This document shows positions 49,501 to 61,500 of a stretch of DNA of 64,000 nucleotides, piece after piece. The stretch is from Narthecium ossifragum (taxonomy: Eukaryota; Streptophyta; Magnoliopsida; Dioscoreales; Nartheciaceae), in the NCBI GenBank assembly GCA_963920575.1, contig OY986971.1, positions 19,954,492 through 20,018,491 on the forward strand, given 5' to 3'. Each line of letters begins with the position of its first letter. Position 1 is the first letter of the stretch. Position numbers and translations under genes: made by a program. The notes beneath the pieces are model-generated. The model was given only the letters and a program-made list of their open reading frames with translations, was not told where the DNA came from and made no database searches.

Positions 49501-52500
49501 TCCAGATTCATCTCCAAACACATCCAACGGTCCAGATTCCATCTAAAACCTCAAGATTCCATCTAAAATTTGATCCCCGCTCAAAATTCCTGCCCACCCA
49601 ATTCAGCTGAGAGAGAGAGGAATGTTGTAGATCCCAGGGTTAGGATCAGGTTTCGGTTGAGTTTAAGCATGGAATGAATTAGTTCTATGTCTAGAACATC
49701 TGTGCATGCTCCTTTTGATGTGTTGTGTTTTTCCGCTTTCTGTTTGTACTGGGTGTTTTGCGGTTTCTGACAAGTGGATACTTGTTGTTTCTGGTGGGTG
49801 TGCAGATGCCGAGGAGTCGGGTACGTCGTTCCGTTGTGAGTCGTGGCCGGTCGCGTGAACAGCGCACCGACCAACATGCTCCAGTAGCCGCGGCAGCTTT
49901 ACCCCGAGACTCTGCACCATCACCAGAGACGAGTGTTGAGTTCGCGGTGGGGGGGAACGCCTCTCTTGTCGCCGAGAGGGTTCTTCCGCCACTTAGCGAA
50001 CACGCGGTGACTGCAGTGGTGATCACCTTCCAGGGGCTGAACCCGCCTAGGTTCAGTGTCGATGAGGGTGATCCGGCAATAGCGGACGACTGGTTGAGAG
50101 GAGTCAATCGTATCCTCGACGCTTTGTTCATCCAGGATGACCGGGTTCGGGTCAGATTGGCGGCGTTCCATCTCGACGGGGACGATTTGGACTAGTGGAG
50201 TACTGTCTTGGCCGTCGAGAGCAGGAGTGACCCCTTGTGGGTCACATTCCGTTCATCTTTTCTCGACGCGTACTTCCCTCAGAGTGCGCGTCAGGCCTTG
50301 GTTCGGGAGTACCTCAGCATCTCCCAGGATACGCAGTCGGTAGCGCAGTACGCAGCTAGATTCACAAGGCTCGTCAGGTTCGACAGCCCAGTGGCGAGTG
50401 ACCCTCTTGCCAGAGCGCAGCAGTTTCAGTGGGGGCTACGGCCCGAGATCAGGCTTCTGATGGCGGCGCAGTATGCTGACGCTCTCAGGGAGGTGGTGAA
50501 CTGTGCCTTGTTAGTGGAGGCCGTACTGCTAGAGTTACGGCCTAGGGCAGTTCATCCAGTGTTGCCCTCGAGTTCAGGGTGCGCCGGCCAACCACAGCAT
50601 GCTCAGGGCGGAGTAGGACCGTGGCGGGAGGAGGCCCGCTCACGACGTCATCAGCCCTATCAGCACCAGCCAGAGGACGTCGGCGGAGACAGTCCAGAGG
50701 CAGAGGAGGGGGCGAATGACGAGGAGGATCCCGAGCAGCAGTTCTCAGGCGATGAGCAGCATGAGCAGTCAGTCGGTAAGTACGACGAGGACCAGCCCCT
50801 CTCGAAGGCAGAGGAGGAGCCTCAGCAGGAGGCGTTCGCAGGGTTTGGTCAGGTCCAGCAGGCATAGCAGAGACTCGTGACGTGCTTTGGGTGCGGACAA
50901 CTAGGGCATTTCCGGAGAGAGGGAGAGAGGAGAAGGGATGGGTGAGAGGAACACTACCTCGTCCCCTCTCCCTCTACCCCTCACCCATCCCCTCCCCACT
51001 CCATGTTCCCCATCCCCATCCCCCTCTCTCCCTCTCTGTTCCCCTCACCCATCCCCTCTCCTCTCCCCACGCCGACCTCGCCCAACCCGCCGCTAGCCGC
51101 GCCGTCGCCGACCTCACCCAACACGAACGACGTGACCATCACCCCACACTGTCGCCGACCAAGCCACGCCCGACGCCGACCTCGCCCAGACGGTGCTCTG
51201 CGACCAGCTGACAAGCCGACGACGCCCGAGGTAGTGTTCCTCTCACCCATCCCCTCTCCTCTCTCCCTCTCTGTTCCCCTCACCCATCCCCTCTCCTCTC
51301 CCCACACCGACGTCGCCCGACGTCGCCCGACGTCGCCCGACGTCGCCCGACGTCGCCCGACGTCGCCCGACCTCGCCCAACCCGCCATCGCCCACAAGAT
51401 TTACAAACGTCGCCGACCTCGCCCAACCCGCCATCAACAAGATCCACGAACGGACACCCAACCAGGCGGTCCTCGAGCTCCGTGCCGTGTCGCGTCGCAC
51501 GCTCCACCTCAGCCTTTTTCTCCCTTCGGCGGCGAGTGGTCGCTACCTCTCATTCCTCTCTCAGTCGGCCACGCCCGACGCCATCGACCAGCTGAGAAGC
51601 CGACGACTGATTTCAACGAGGTAATGTTCGTCTGGGTCTTTGGTCCATTTTTTTTGGGTTTCTTGGGATTTTTTGGTGGAGGGTTGGATTGCCATATGCT
51701 AGGTTTAGTGTTCATTGATTGTATCTTTTCCTTTTGTAGATCCACCTTGATGGTTGATGATAATAATGATCAACTTATCGTTGGCATAGTAAGTCATTTG
51801 CACGTGAATGTTGGTTTTTTTGTCTTTTACTACAATATTCATTTAGTTTGATCTATTTATGTCACATTTTACTCAGTTTTATTTTGGCTTACGGAGCGTG
51901 TTAAATTTATTATGAATGTTTGTATTGTTAATAATAATAAACCATCAAATGTTGCGTTAGCTCAACGTGCACGACGAGAACGGGAAAAAAATCAACAAAA
52001 TGAAGCTGGATGTTTAAATAAGCAACTGGCACAATGTGCACGGCGAGAACGTGAGAAATTAGGATGATTTATTGGATTTTCTGAACCTGCGCCAAAGCGA
52101 GCAATGGTTGTATAAGCTTCAGGGACTTCGTCCACTGGTATCTCGAATAGGCATTTGGCACAACGTGCACGGCGAGCACGTGAGAAATTAGGAGAATATG
52201 TTGGATCTTCTGAACCTGCACTCAAGCAAGTAATCGATGTCCGAGCCTTTGGGACATCGTCCAATGGCACTCCACAAACACATAATCATGTGGATTATTC
52301 TATGCGTGGAATAACTCCGGTGACGATGAATCCTTCAAATCTAAACGAATGCAGAATGACCCTGCTTAGTTGGACCTCGAACAATGCATGTACTGTACAT
52401 ATTATATTTATATTGCCAATATTTTTTAATCGTTTATGATCTCATGATTCTGTTGCAGGTTGTATTTTGGGTGCCACGGACGCGATTCTTCATCAAGATA

Positions 52501-55500
52501 GAGACATACACTCTCATACGTATTATCGGTAGAAGGTTAGAGAAGCCATAGTGGTTATGTGCGAGGTGGATGTTAGAGAAGCCATGTTGATGCTTATCTG
52601 TTTAAGCTTCTCATATCCACATCTTTTTAATTGTCTTTCTCAAGACCAAAATTCTATCCATATATTTCAAGTGGTTACCAGGTTTGCACCGGGGGCTTTT
52701 ATTGCTAGCTATGCTATAACTTAGTTAGTGTGGTTTGTGGGGACAAGGTTTGCCCTGAGGACAATGTTTGCCCCTTTTATAATGTGAATTAATTTTTGTA
52801 TTTGAAGAATATTGTAAAATTGTCTCATTTAACTCTCGGTACAGGGTAGGTTTTGCTGAAATTTTCTGAAAGAAACCCTAAATATCCGTGTCGTAGGCAC
52901 ATGTATTCACTAGTGTATATACAAGACCATGGATTTACGTACGGGCTGGTTTTTACTGTGCCGATTAGTTCACGGGTCAGAAACAAGGATTGTCGTCCCG
53001 GTGGTACGCGCCATGCCAGCAACCTGCCGGCACGGGCCGTACCGGACAAGTACGCCCCCATACCGGTCTGTTTTTAGTGTATTTTCCCTCGTTGCTCGCT
53101 TAAGTTGGAATTTATGAAGATAAACAATGTAATTAGCAATTAAATGTGATATTCACTCGTATTCAACATCTCTAATTGGTCAAATGTCACATCTCACCAA
53201 AGCAGAGTAAAAACATACAAAAGTAGAATAGTTATAATACATGAAGCATAATCAATAGCTCAATACATAAAAACTAACATGATTAAGTAACAAAAAACTA
53301 ACTAGCATGAGTAAGTAATATAATAACTAAAATAAGTAATTAAGTATCATGAACTCATGACTAACTGATAATTCATAATTTCATATGATATAAGTAATCA
53401 TCCTTATAAAGCAGGATGGTTATAAGATAACCCTCTTGTTTTATGTGTTTATCCTACATGGAGGGGGGTAGCGGATAGTTACCCTGTCAGGTGGCGGGGG
53501 GGGCCACTACTTAGCATGGATTGTCGTCCCGGTGGCACGCGCCGTGCCGGCAGCCTGCTGGCACGGTACGTGCCGCTGGCACGGGGGCACGCCCCGTGCC
53601 ATTGTTGTTTTTCTTCCTTCTCCTCCTCCTACTCCTATTTCTTTTTTCTTCTTCTCGGCACGGTACGGGGGGGTTTTTTGTGCCGACAACCTACCGGTAC
53701 GGTACGTGCCGGGCAGCACGCACAGTGTCGGACCGGCACGACAATCCATGCTACTTAGCATATATGGAAACTTACCATCATTAAACAAAAAATAACAATA
53801 AATAAGGCTGGCATATTAAAGAAGTTACCATCATTAAAAGAAAAACAATGATAAATAACAAGGCTAAAAACACTGACATATACAAGGGGAAGAACATACC
53901 TTGTAAAGACATTATAGCCAGCAAGCCCCCTCTCTCCCCCTCCCTCTCTCTTAGCCGGCCGGCCAGCCAGCCAGCCAGCCCCCTTTCTTTCCCTCCCCTC
54001 TTTCTTTCCTTCTATTTCCCTCCTCCCCTCTATCCATTATCCCCTATTTATAATAAGTTGCAACCGACAGATCCATAATGGAGCCTCCATTCCTCTATAA
54101 TCTAAGCCCTAGAAAAGGAAATTTAAAGATTCTAAACCCTATATAAAGCAAGCTAATAGGACCCCATTAGTCAAGGCAATAAGTGACGGCTAATGTATAG
54201 AGTCTATAAAAGCTAATAGCACTCCATGTGCTAGTCGATGCCTTCAAAAAAGCAAAAAAAGAACTGTATGTACCGGCCGATACCGGTACATATCGGCATG
54301 TGCCGGTCAATACCCTCATAATGGGTCCCCCGAACCCGATTAGGGGGGGGGGGGGGGGTTGACCCATGAACTGATCGGCACGGTAAATACCGGCCGATAC
54401 GCACAATACCAACTGGTACGTAGGGGATTTTTGACCCGCGAACTGATCGGCACGGTAAATACCAGCCGGTACACACAATACCAGCTGGTACGTAAATCCA
54501 TGGTCAGAAGTCCCCCCCCACCCCTATATCGGGTTCAGGGGACCCATTATGAGAGTATCGACCGGCAAATGCCAATATATACCGGTATCAGCCGATACAT
54601 ACCATTCTATTTTTGTTTTTTTTAGACATCGACCAGCACATGAGGTGCTATTAGCTTTTATAGACTCTATACATTAGCTTGCACTTATTGCCTTAACTAA
54701 TGCGGTCATATTGGCTCTCTTTATATAGATTTAGGAGTATAGAATTTTTAGGTTTCCTTTTTTAGGGCCTACATTGTAGCTTTCATTTATTGCCTATTAT
54801 AGAAGCATGGAGGCTCCACTATAGAGCCGTCGGTTGCAACTTACCCTAAATAGGGGAATGGATAGAGGGGAGGAGGGAAATAGAAGGAAAAAAAGAGAGG
54901 GGGCTGGCTAGCTAGTCAGGCAGCTAGTCAGGCGATTGGGGGAGAAAGAGATGGGCTTGCTGGCTAAAAATATCTTTATAAGGTATGTTCTTCCCCTTAT
55001 ATATATCACCATTTTTAGCCTTATAAAGTATGTTATTTATCATTTTTTTTGTGTAATGATGCTAACTTTTTTAATATGCCAGCCTTTTTAGCCTTATAAG
55101 GTATGTTATTTATTATTATTTTTTGTTTAATGAGAGTAACTTCCCCTTATATATGCTAATTACTTATATTATATGAAATCATGAATTATCAGTTAGTCAT
55201 GAACTCATGATACTTAATTTTGTGTTAATTACTTATTTTAGTTATTATATTACTTGCTCATGCAAATTAGTTTTTGGTTACTTAATATGTTAGTTTTTAT
55301 AAGTCGAGCTATTGATTATGCTTCATGTATTATACAATTCTACTTTTTGTATGTTTTCACTCTGCTCTGGTATAAAAGATGTTATTTGGCCAATTAAAGA
55401 TATTGAATACGAGTGAATATCACATTTAATTGCTAATGACATTGTTTACCTTCAATATATTCCAACTCAAGCGAGAAACGAAGGAAAATACACTAAAAAC

Positions 55501-58500
55501 GGCCGTGTCGGGTATTCATGACAGGCATGGGGGTGTACCAGTCCGGCACGGCCCGTGCCGACAGCGCGTACTGTGCCAGCATGTTGCCGGCACTGTGCGT
55601 ACCACCGAGACAGCAATCCTTGTACAAGACAACAGCAATTTATACAACAAAAAGAAAACAGCAATGTCTAAGAGAATCTGCATCTTGGCAGATTGATTGT
55701 ATAAATGGGAATGAGATTTAGCCAAGGCATCTACAGACCTGTAGGCGTGCTGGTTGGGAGCCCACTTTAAGTTCTCTTTTTACATGTTCTTGATGAGATA
55801 AATACAAAAGCTGATCGCTTGCCATTACTTGTGAGAAGACATCAAGTAATCTTTGACTGGACTAAGTCATCTAAGGTGGACATCCCAGATGAGTTTTTGC
55901 TTCTAATATAAGCTAGTTATGTTGTTATACAACCAAAAAAAAAATGCATACCTTTCACACTTTTTTAATTAGCCAGAGCAAACAGATTATTTAAGCTGAT
56001 TGATCATGAATTTGCTTTTCTGTCAAGATCCGAAATATAGTATCAAATAGCAATAATACTTTTCTTTGTTAGGGAGTGGAGGCTCAAACTCCTAACTAAA
56101 GGTTTCAATAGTTGTTTGTTGCATATGTACTTAATTAGGCGTCAGCGCACTAGGGAGTGGAGGCTCAAACTCCAAACTAAAAGTTTCAATAGTTGTTTGT
56201 TGCATACGTACTTAATTAGGCGTCAGCGCACTAGGAAAATTTGGACTGCTGCACACTTGTCTGTACCAACCTTGAGGTGCTAAAACAGATAGCAAATGCA
56301 ACTTTAAACTTTCTAATTTTATCAAATAGTTACCCAAATGTTCTAGATGCTTCCACATTGGATTCGCTTGGATTGCATCATTGTAATTCAAGATAAAAAA
56401 AAATGAAGCAAAATACATCAGCTAAACCAATATTTATCGAGGTGTTAAAGAGGCGAAAACATGACTCATCCAATCAATCAATAGAAAGGTCGACCAAGAT
56501 ATCAATTATGTCACCTATTCAAGCAACCCCCTAAAATGTCATATGTAGCATGCTTTTATATCCTTCGACCTCCCAACTTCATGGAGTGACTATGCTCATT
56601 CCAATAGAAATATCCCTCAAGGACTACGGGAATGATTAATTTAAATAAGGATTTGGTATCATGTTAAGATTCACTTTAACTTAATTTGGAAAAAAAATAC
56701 ACCTAGTAAAGAAAAATTTTAATGATGTCGCGATGTAGATGTGGTCTAAGAATCGAAGAGAATTCACTTTATGGGCCTGTTTGGTTGCTGAGAAGTGAGC
56801 TGAAGTGAAGTGACTTCTGGGGAGTGAAATGAAGTGGAGTGACTTCTGGGGGGTTTCTGAGTTTTGGTGTTTGGTTGATGTTTGAAGTGGGATATGGTCA
56901 CCTCCAACTATTTAATATTTTAATAATTTCCCTATATTAAAATATTAAAAAATAATACTATTTTAGATGACATAAACCAATCACAAGGTGCCACGTGACA
57001 TGTGAGATCCATTTATATTAATATTTTATTACAGTTTGATATTATTAACATTATTTGCCACTTAAAATATTAAAATTAAAACATTAAAATAATATTTTAA
57101 TCTTAAAATATTAATAATTTAATAACTTTTAAATTAAATTATTAGAAATAATATTATTTTGGATGACGTGAATCAATCACGAGGTGATACGTGATATGTG
57201 AGACCTTCTTATATTAATATTTTATTACAGTATAATATTAATGATATTATTAACATTATTTGCCACTTAAAATATTAAAATTAAAACATTAAAATAATAT
57301 TTTAATCTTAAAATATTAATAATTTAATAACTTTAAAATTAAATTATTAGAAATAATATTATTTTGGATGATTTGGATCAATCACGAGGTGATACGTGAT
57401 ATGTGAGACCTACTAATATTAATATTTTATTACAGTATAATATTATTAATATTATTTCCCACTTCAAATGCTACTTCAAATGCCACTTCAAATGACTTCA
57501 ACCCAAAAAGACCGGAAGTCGAAATGGGAAGTGGCAGCTTTTGCTACAGTGACTTGGAAACCAAACACCTGAAGTGGCTCGGAAGTCACTTCAAAAAAGT
57601 GACTTCCGGCCACTTCACATGAAGCATACATGCCCTATATATAACAAAAAGAGAGGCCCAGAGTAGAACTCGAATACAGCACTAAATGCCTTAAGCAGCT
57701 GATATCAGATCGATCGACTGAGGCTTTACAATAGGACTTAAATAATAGACACTATAAAGCTTTATCAAAACATGTGTGCCTCCAACACAAGGCAATTATT
57801 ACTCAAAAAGGTTTAGCAGTTAGCATAAAAGCTTCCTCCCCAACTTATCAAATTAGCAGTCATTTATGACTTACATCACATCACTTGGAAATGCACAGCA
57901 GATGATATACAAAATCTGTATAAACAAACAGAATGATTTATCATAAACTCATTACGACCACTAGTGGAAACTAGGATTTCCTGCTCATGAAGTAAACTGA
58001 AATAGGATAACTGAACAGCAAAAGGACAACATGAACAAAACAAAGGAACCTTAATAAGTGGAGGTGCATTTAAAGGTGTCCCATCAGTTCCTCGACAAAG
58101 AACACTTGCAAGGTCGAATCGGAAACCATCAACATGGTACTCCGTAACCCTTGGGATCAAAAAATATAAACAGTCAATGGCAGATGCATTTTTATTAGTT
58201 TAGAGAACTATATAACTTACGTTACTTGTCACGTAATAAAAATCTGTGATGATATGCATCAGGTGTCCATCATATATTACTTGTTACCTTATAGAGATCA
58301 AAGATCGACCTGTTTGCCTTAGGAGCTTATGCAAACTAACAACTTTGGAACATTGTAAGACAGCAAAGAGTTGCAAAATAGGTTAAGGAAAAGAAGCCGG
58401 CTCAGCATATCTCTAGATTGTAAACTTCACTAGCTTGGCTGCCTAGCTATCTAATGAGTTCCAGCAAACAAGATAGATGCAAAACTGATACAAAAATTGG

Positions 58501-61500
58501 TGCAGGATCCATCGATAAGAACAAAATGTTTCAGAGCTTTCAACCATTGTCAAATGAACAAATTGGCAACAGTATAAAGCTACAGAAGAGATGCTAAGAC
58601 GGTGACTAACAAGAAAAATTAGGATACTACTAACGAACTGGATTTTTGTAGAAAATTAAACGAAGCTATTAAATTGACAATTTATGGCAAAGACCACATA
58701 AAGAGAACTTTCATACCCTATACAAAATAATGAAGAAAGCAAATAATTAAGCACCACAAGAAATAATGTGGTGAACACGATAGACCAGCAATTAATGAAA
58801 CAGTAGGTTGGGCAGGTTACCCAATATCTAAGAAATAAGTAAGAATCAATCATAAGATGGTGACAAGGCTCACATTTGTCTCATGACTCTCATCTACTTA
58901 ATATGTGGCAGCCCAACTGCAAGAAATGATACTATAAGAGGAGACTAGAGCATTGGATTCATAAAGAGGTGCTCAAATGCAACTCCTAAAAAAAGATTTT
59001 AACTTTCAACATTTGAAGTAACGGTCAGTAATTATTGCACAGACTTCATTCATTTCCATGTCAGGTTTGAGATCCGGCATTGATTACATAGCATGTCATG
59101 TCCAGGACAATACTTGTATCAGATCATAGATCTCACATTCCAGACAAATTGCAATGAGAAGAAACAGGACTTTATTTAAGCCAGACCATACCAATGTCTT
59201 AAGCTGTCCAGTACAAGCTCCATGACAACAGGATGGTTGCAATTCAAAGTATTTCCTGAATGTCCAGAAAAAGAATCCAAAGTGATATTTGCACCAAAAA
59301 GTAGGCAGATGTAAACAGTCTAGCAAGCTAAAAATAATAAGCGTCTAAAACTGAAAAGTGTCTGAAGAAACACTATTCAAAAAGGAAATTGAATTAGAAT
59401 GACAATAATTGGAGAGAAACCAATGTTTCTTTCTGATTTTGGACCTTTAGTCTTAATATTAGATAACTAAGTCCTAAATTCCAATCCTTAGGACATCCTC
59501 GAGTTCAGACAAAGCCCATTTTTTGTCTCTGAGCTCTAGAACTGGATCAATACAAACTTCAAAAACATGAGATCTAGTGAACCAGTCATGCTGTCCGGTA
59601 AATCTAATAAAAGTGCAATGACTGTGGATGCATTTCTTCAATGGGAAATGATTCAATATCTTTGTGCTTGGGTCTTCATAGGTTGAAGTCATTGATGGGA
59701 GCATTTATTCAGCTCGAAACACAGTTTTAAGCTAGGAAGCATTGACGCGGACACATGAGACAGATACGACAGGACACCTGACACAGATACGACACAACGA
59801 TTTTCATTAAATACAGGACACGACACGGCAAGGACACGTAGACAAAAAGCCTTTTTTTATGTCATATGTACAAGAATATTTTATTGAAAGATACAAGACT
59901 AAATAATGTATAAGAATTATATATTTTTTTAGCTTAAACATCGATGCCACTGTCGATCAATGCACCAACTGGCATTAACTTGTCGGGCCTTAAGATTTAA
60001 GGTTAGGGCTTTACATTACGGAAGAGGGGAAAAAATGAGAGCCACTTCTAAACCCAATACTGAGTCTGAACTCCACCGAACAAGGAAGACGACATGGGCT
60101 TGTTGTTGTACGTACTACGTACATAGTTTGTCTTCACATGACAGCCCTAAAAAAATAAGGACACGCGGGAAAGTGTCGGACACGTGTCTAACGAGTGTCC
60201 GACGAGTGTTCCACTGCTAGAAGTGTCGGTGCTTCCTAGGTTTTAAGCTCCACTTTTGGGAGAGGGTGTACAAAAAAGGAAAATTAGTTGTTGGAATGTT
60301 AACCAAGTTGGGATATTGGGCACCTGTACACGAGCAATGACTATAGAAAGAACAAACAAATCAACAGCCTAGAGTGGCCCTTTGTACAATGTGGTGTCAT
60401 ACATCAGCCTCCAAAAAGGCTAACTAGAGCTCATTGCCTCCAAGGAATGTATCAGTCTTTTTGGTGGCTAGGTCACGCTATAGGGAATCTTTCTATGAAT
60501 CATAACGCCAAATAGCCTTGCAAACTCATGAAAAGCGATTTTAGCCAACATCAGTCACTATAACTAAGTTGACATGACAAAATAATAGCAAGATGCACGG
60601 TTTACGATGACGGGCGAGTGGGCATGCTGCCCCATATGATACGTCTTAAGTATCATGGCACACCGAATTTAGGTTATTGTGTCGAATTTGGGTTGTCAGA
60701 TTGGTGTGCCCGAAACCTGTTAAAGTTCACAAGTACAAATGGAAGATCTAAGCCTAAGGGCTTGTTTGGTATGGGAATAGGGGGGAATATCCCCTCTTAT
60801 TCCTATACTTATCCCCAAACACCTTTTCCTATTTCAAGTAATCATTACCCATTTATTCTCATTCCATCTACCACTACCACTCTATTTTTTCTTATTCCAA
60901 ATAATCATTACTACTTTATTCCCATTTTTTCTAACCCCAAAATCCCTTAACCCAGAATAAGCTAATCCCATACCAAACAAGCCCGGTGCGTTTGGTAGCG
61001 GGATAGTCTATCCGGGATTAGAGGGGATAGGGATTAGTAACCTGGGATAATTTGTGAGATAAAATTTATCCCACTTTGGTGTTTGGTTGAAAAGTAAGAA
61101 TAAGGAGGTAATTATTACTTGGAATTGGTGAGGTGGAAAGTAAATTAATAATATTGGATGAAAAATGTAGAATAGAAATAGGGATTGGTGAGGTGGAAAG
61201 TAAATTAATAATATTGTTACTTGAATTAATAATATGATAATGCATAAATATTCACCTTGGCTTTAATAAATTACTTAATAATATGATAATGCATATTATA
61301 TTAATTAAAGTATAATATTACCACCCCACCCATCCTGTTCGGCGCCTCCTCCTGCTAATCCCTCTCATATCAACGCCCGCTTATTTGCCATCTCCGGCAG
61401 ACACCCGCTCCTCCGCTATCGTCGGCATCGATGTCTGCTCGTCCTCCACCGAGTCGTATGGCTCGGCGGTGTTGAGGGCGTTATTGCCGACGCCGTGGCC

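Noticed and set aside
51003..51851. 282-codon plus-strand frame
   Set aside because: The N-terminal two-thirds come from simple GC-rich repeats also open in other frames, and the rest reads through an apparent splice donor into intron-like sequence.
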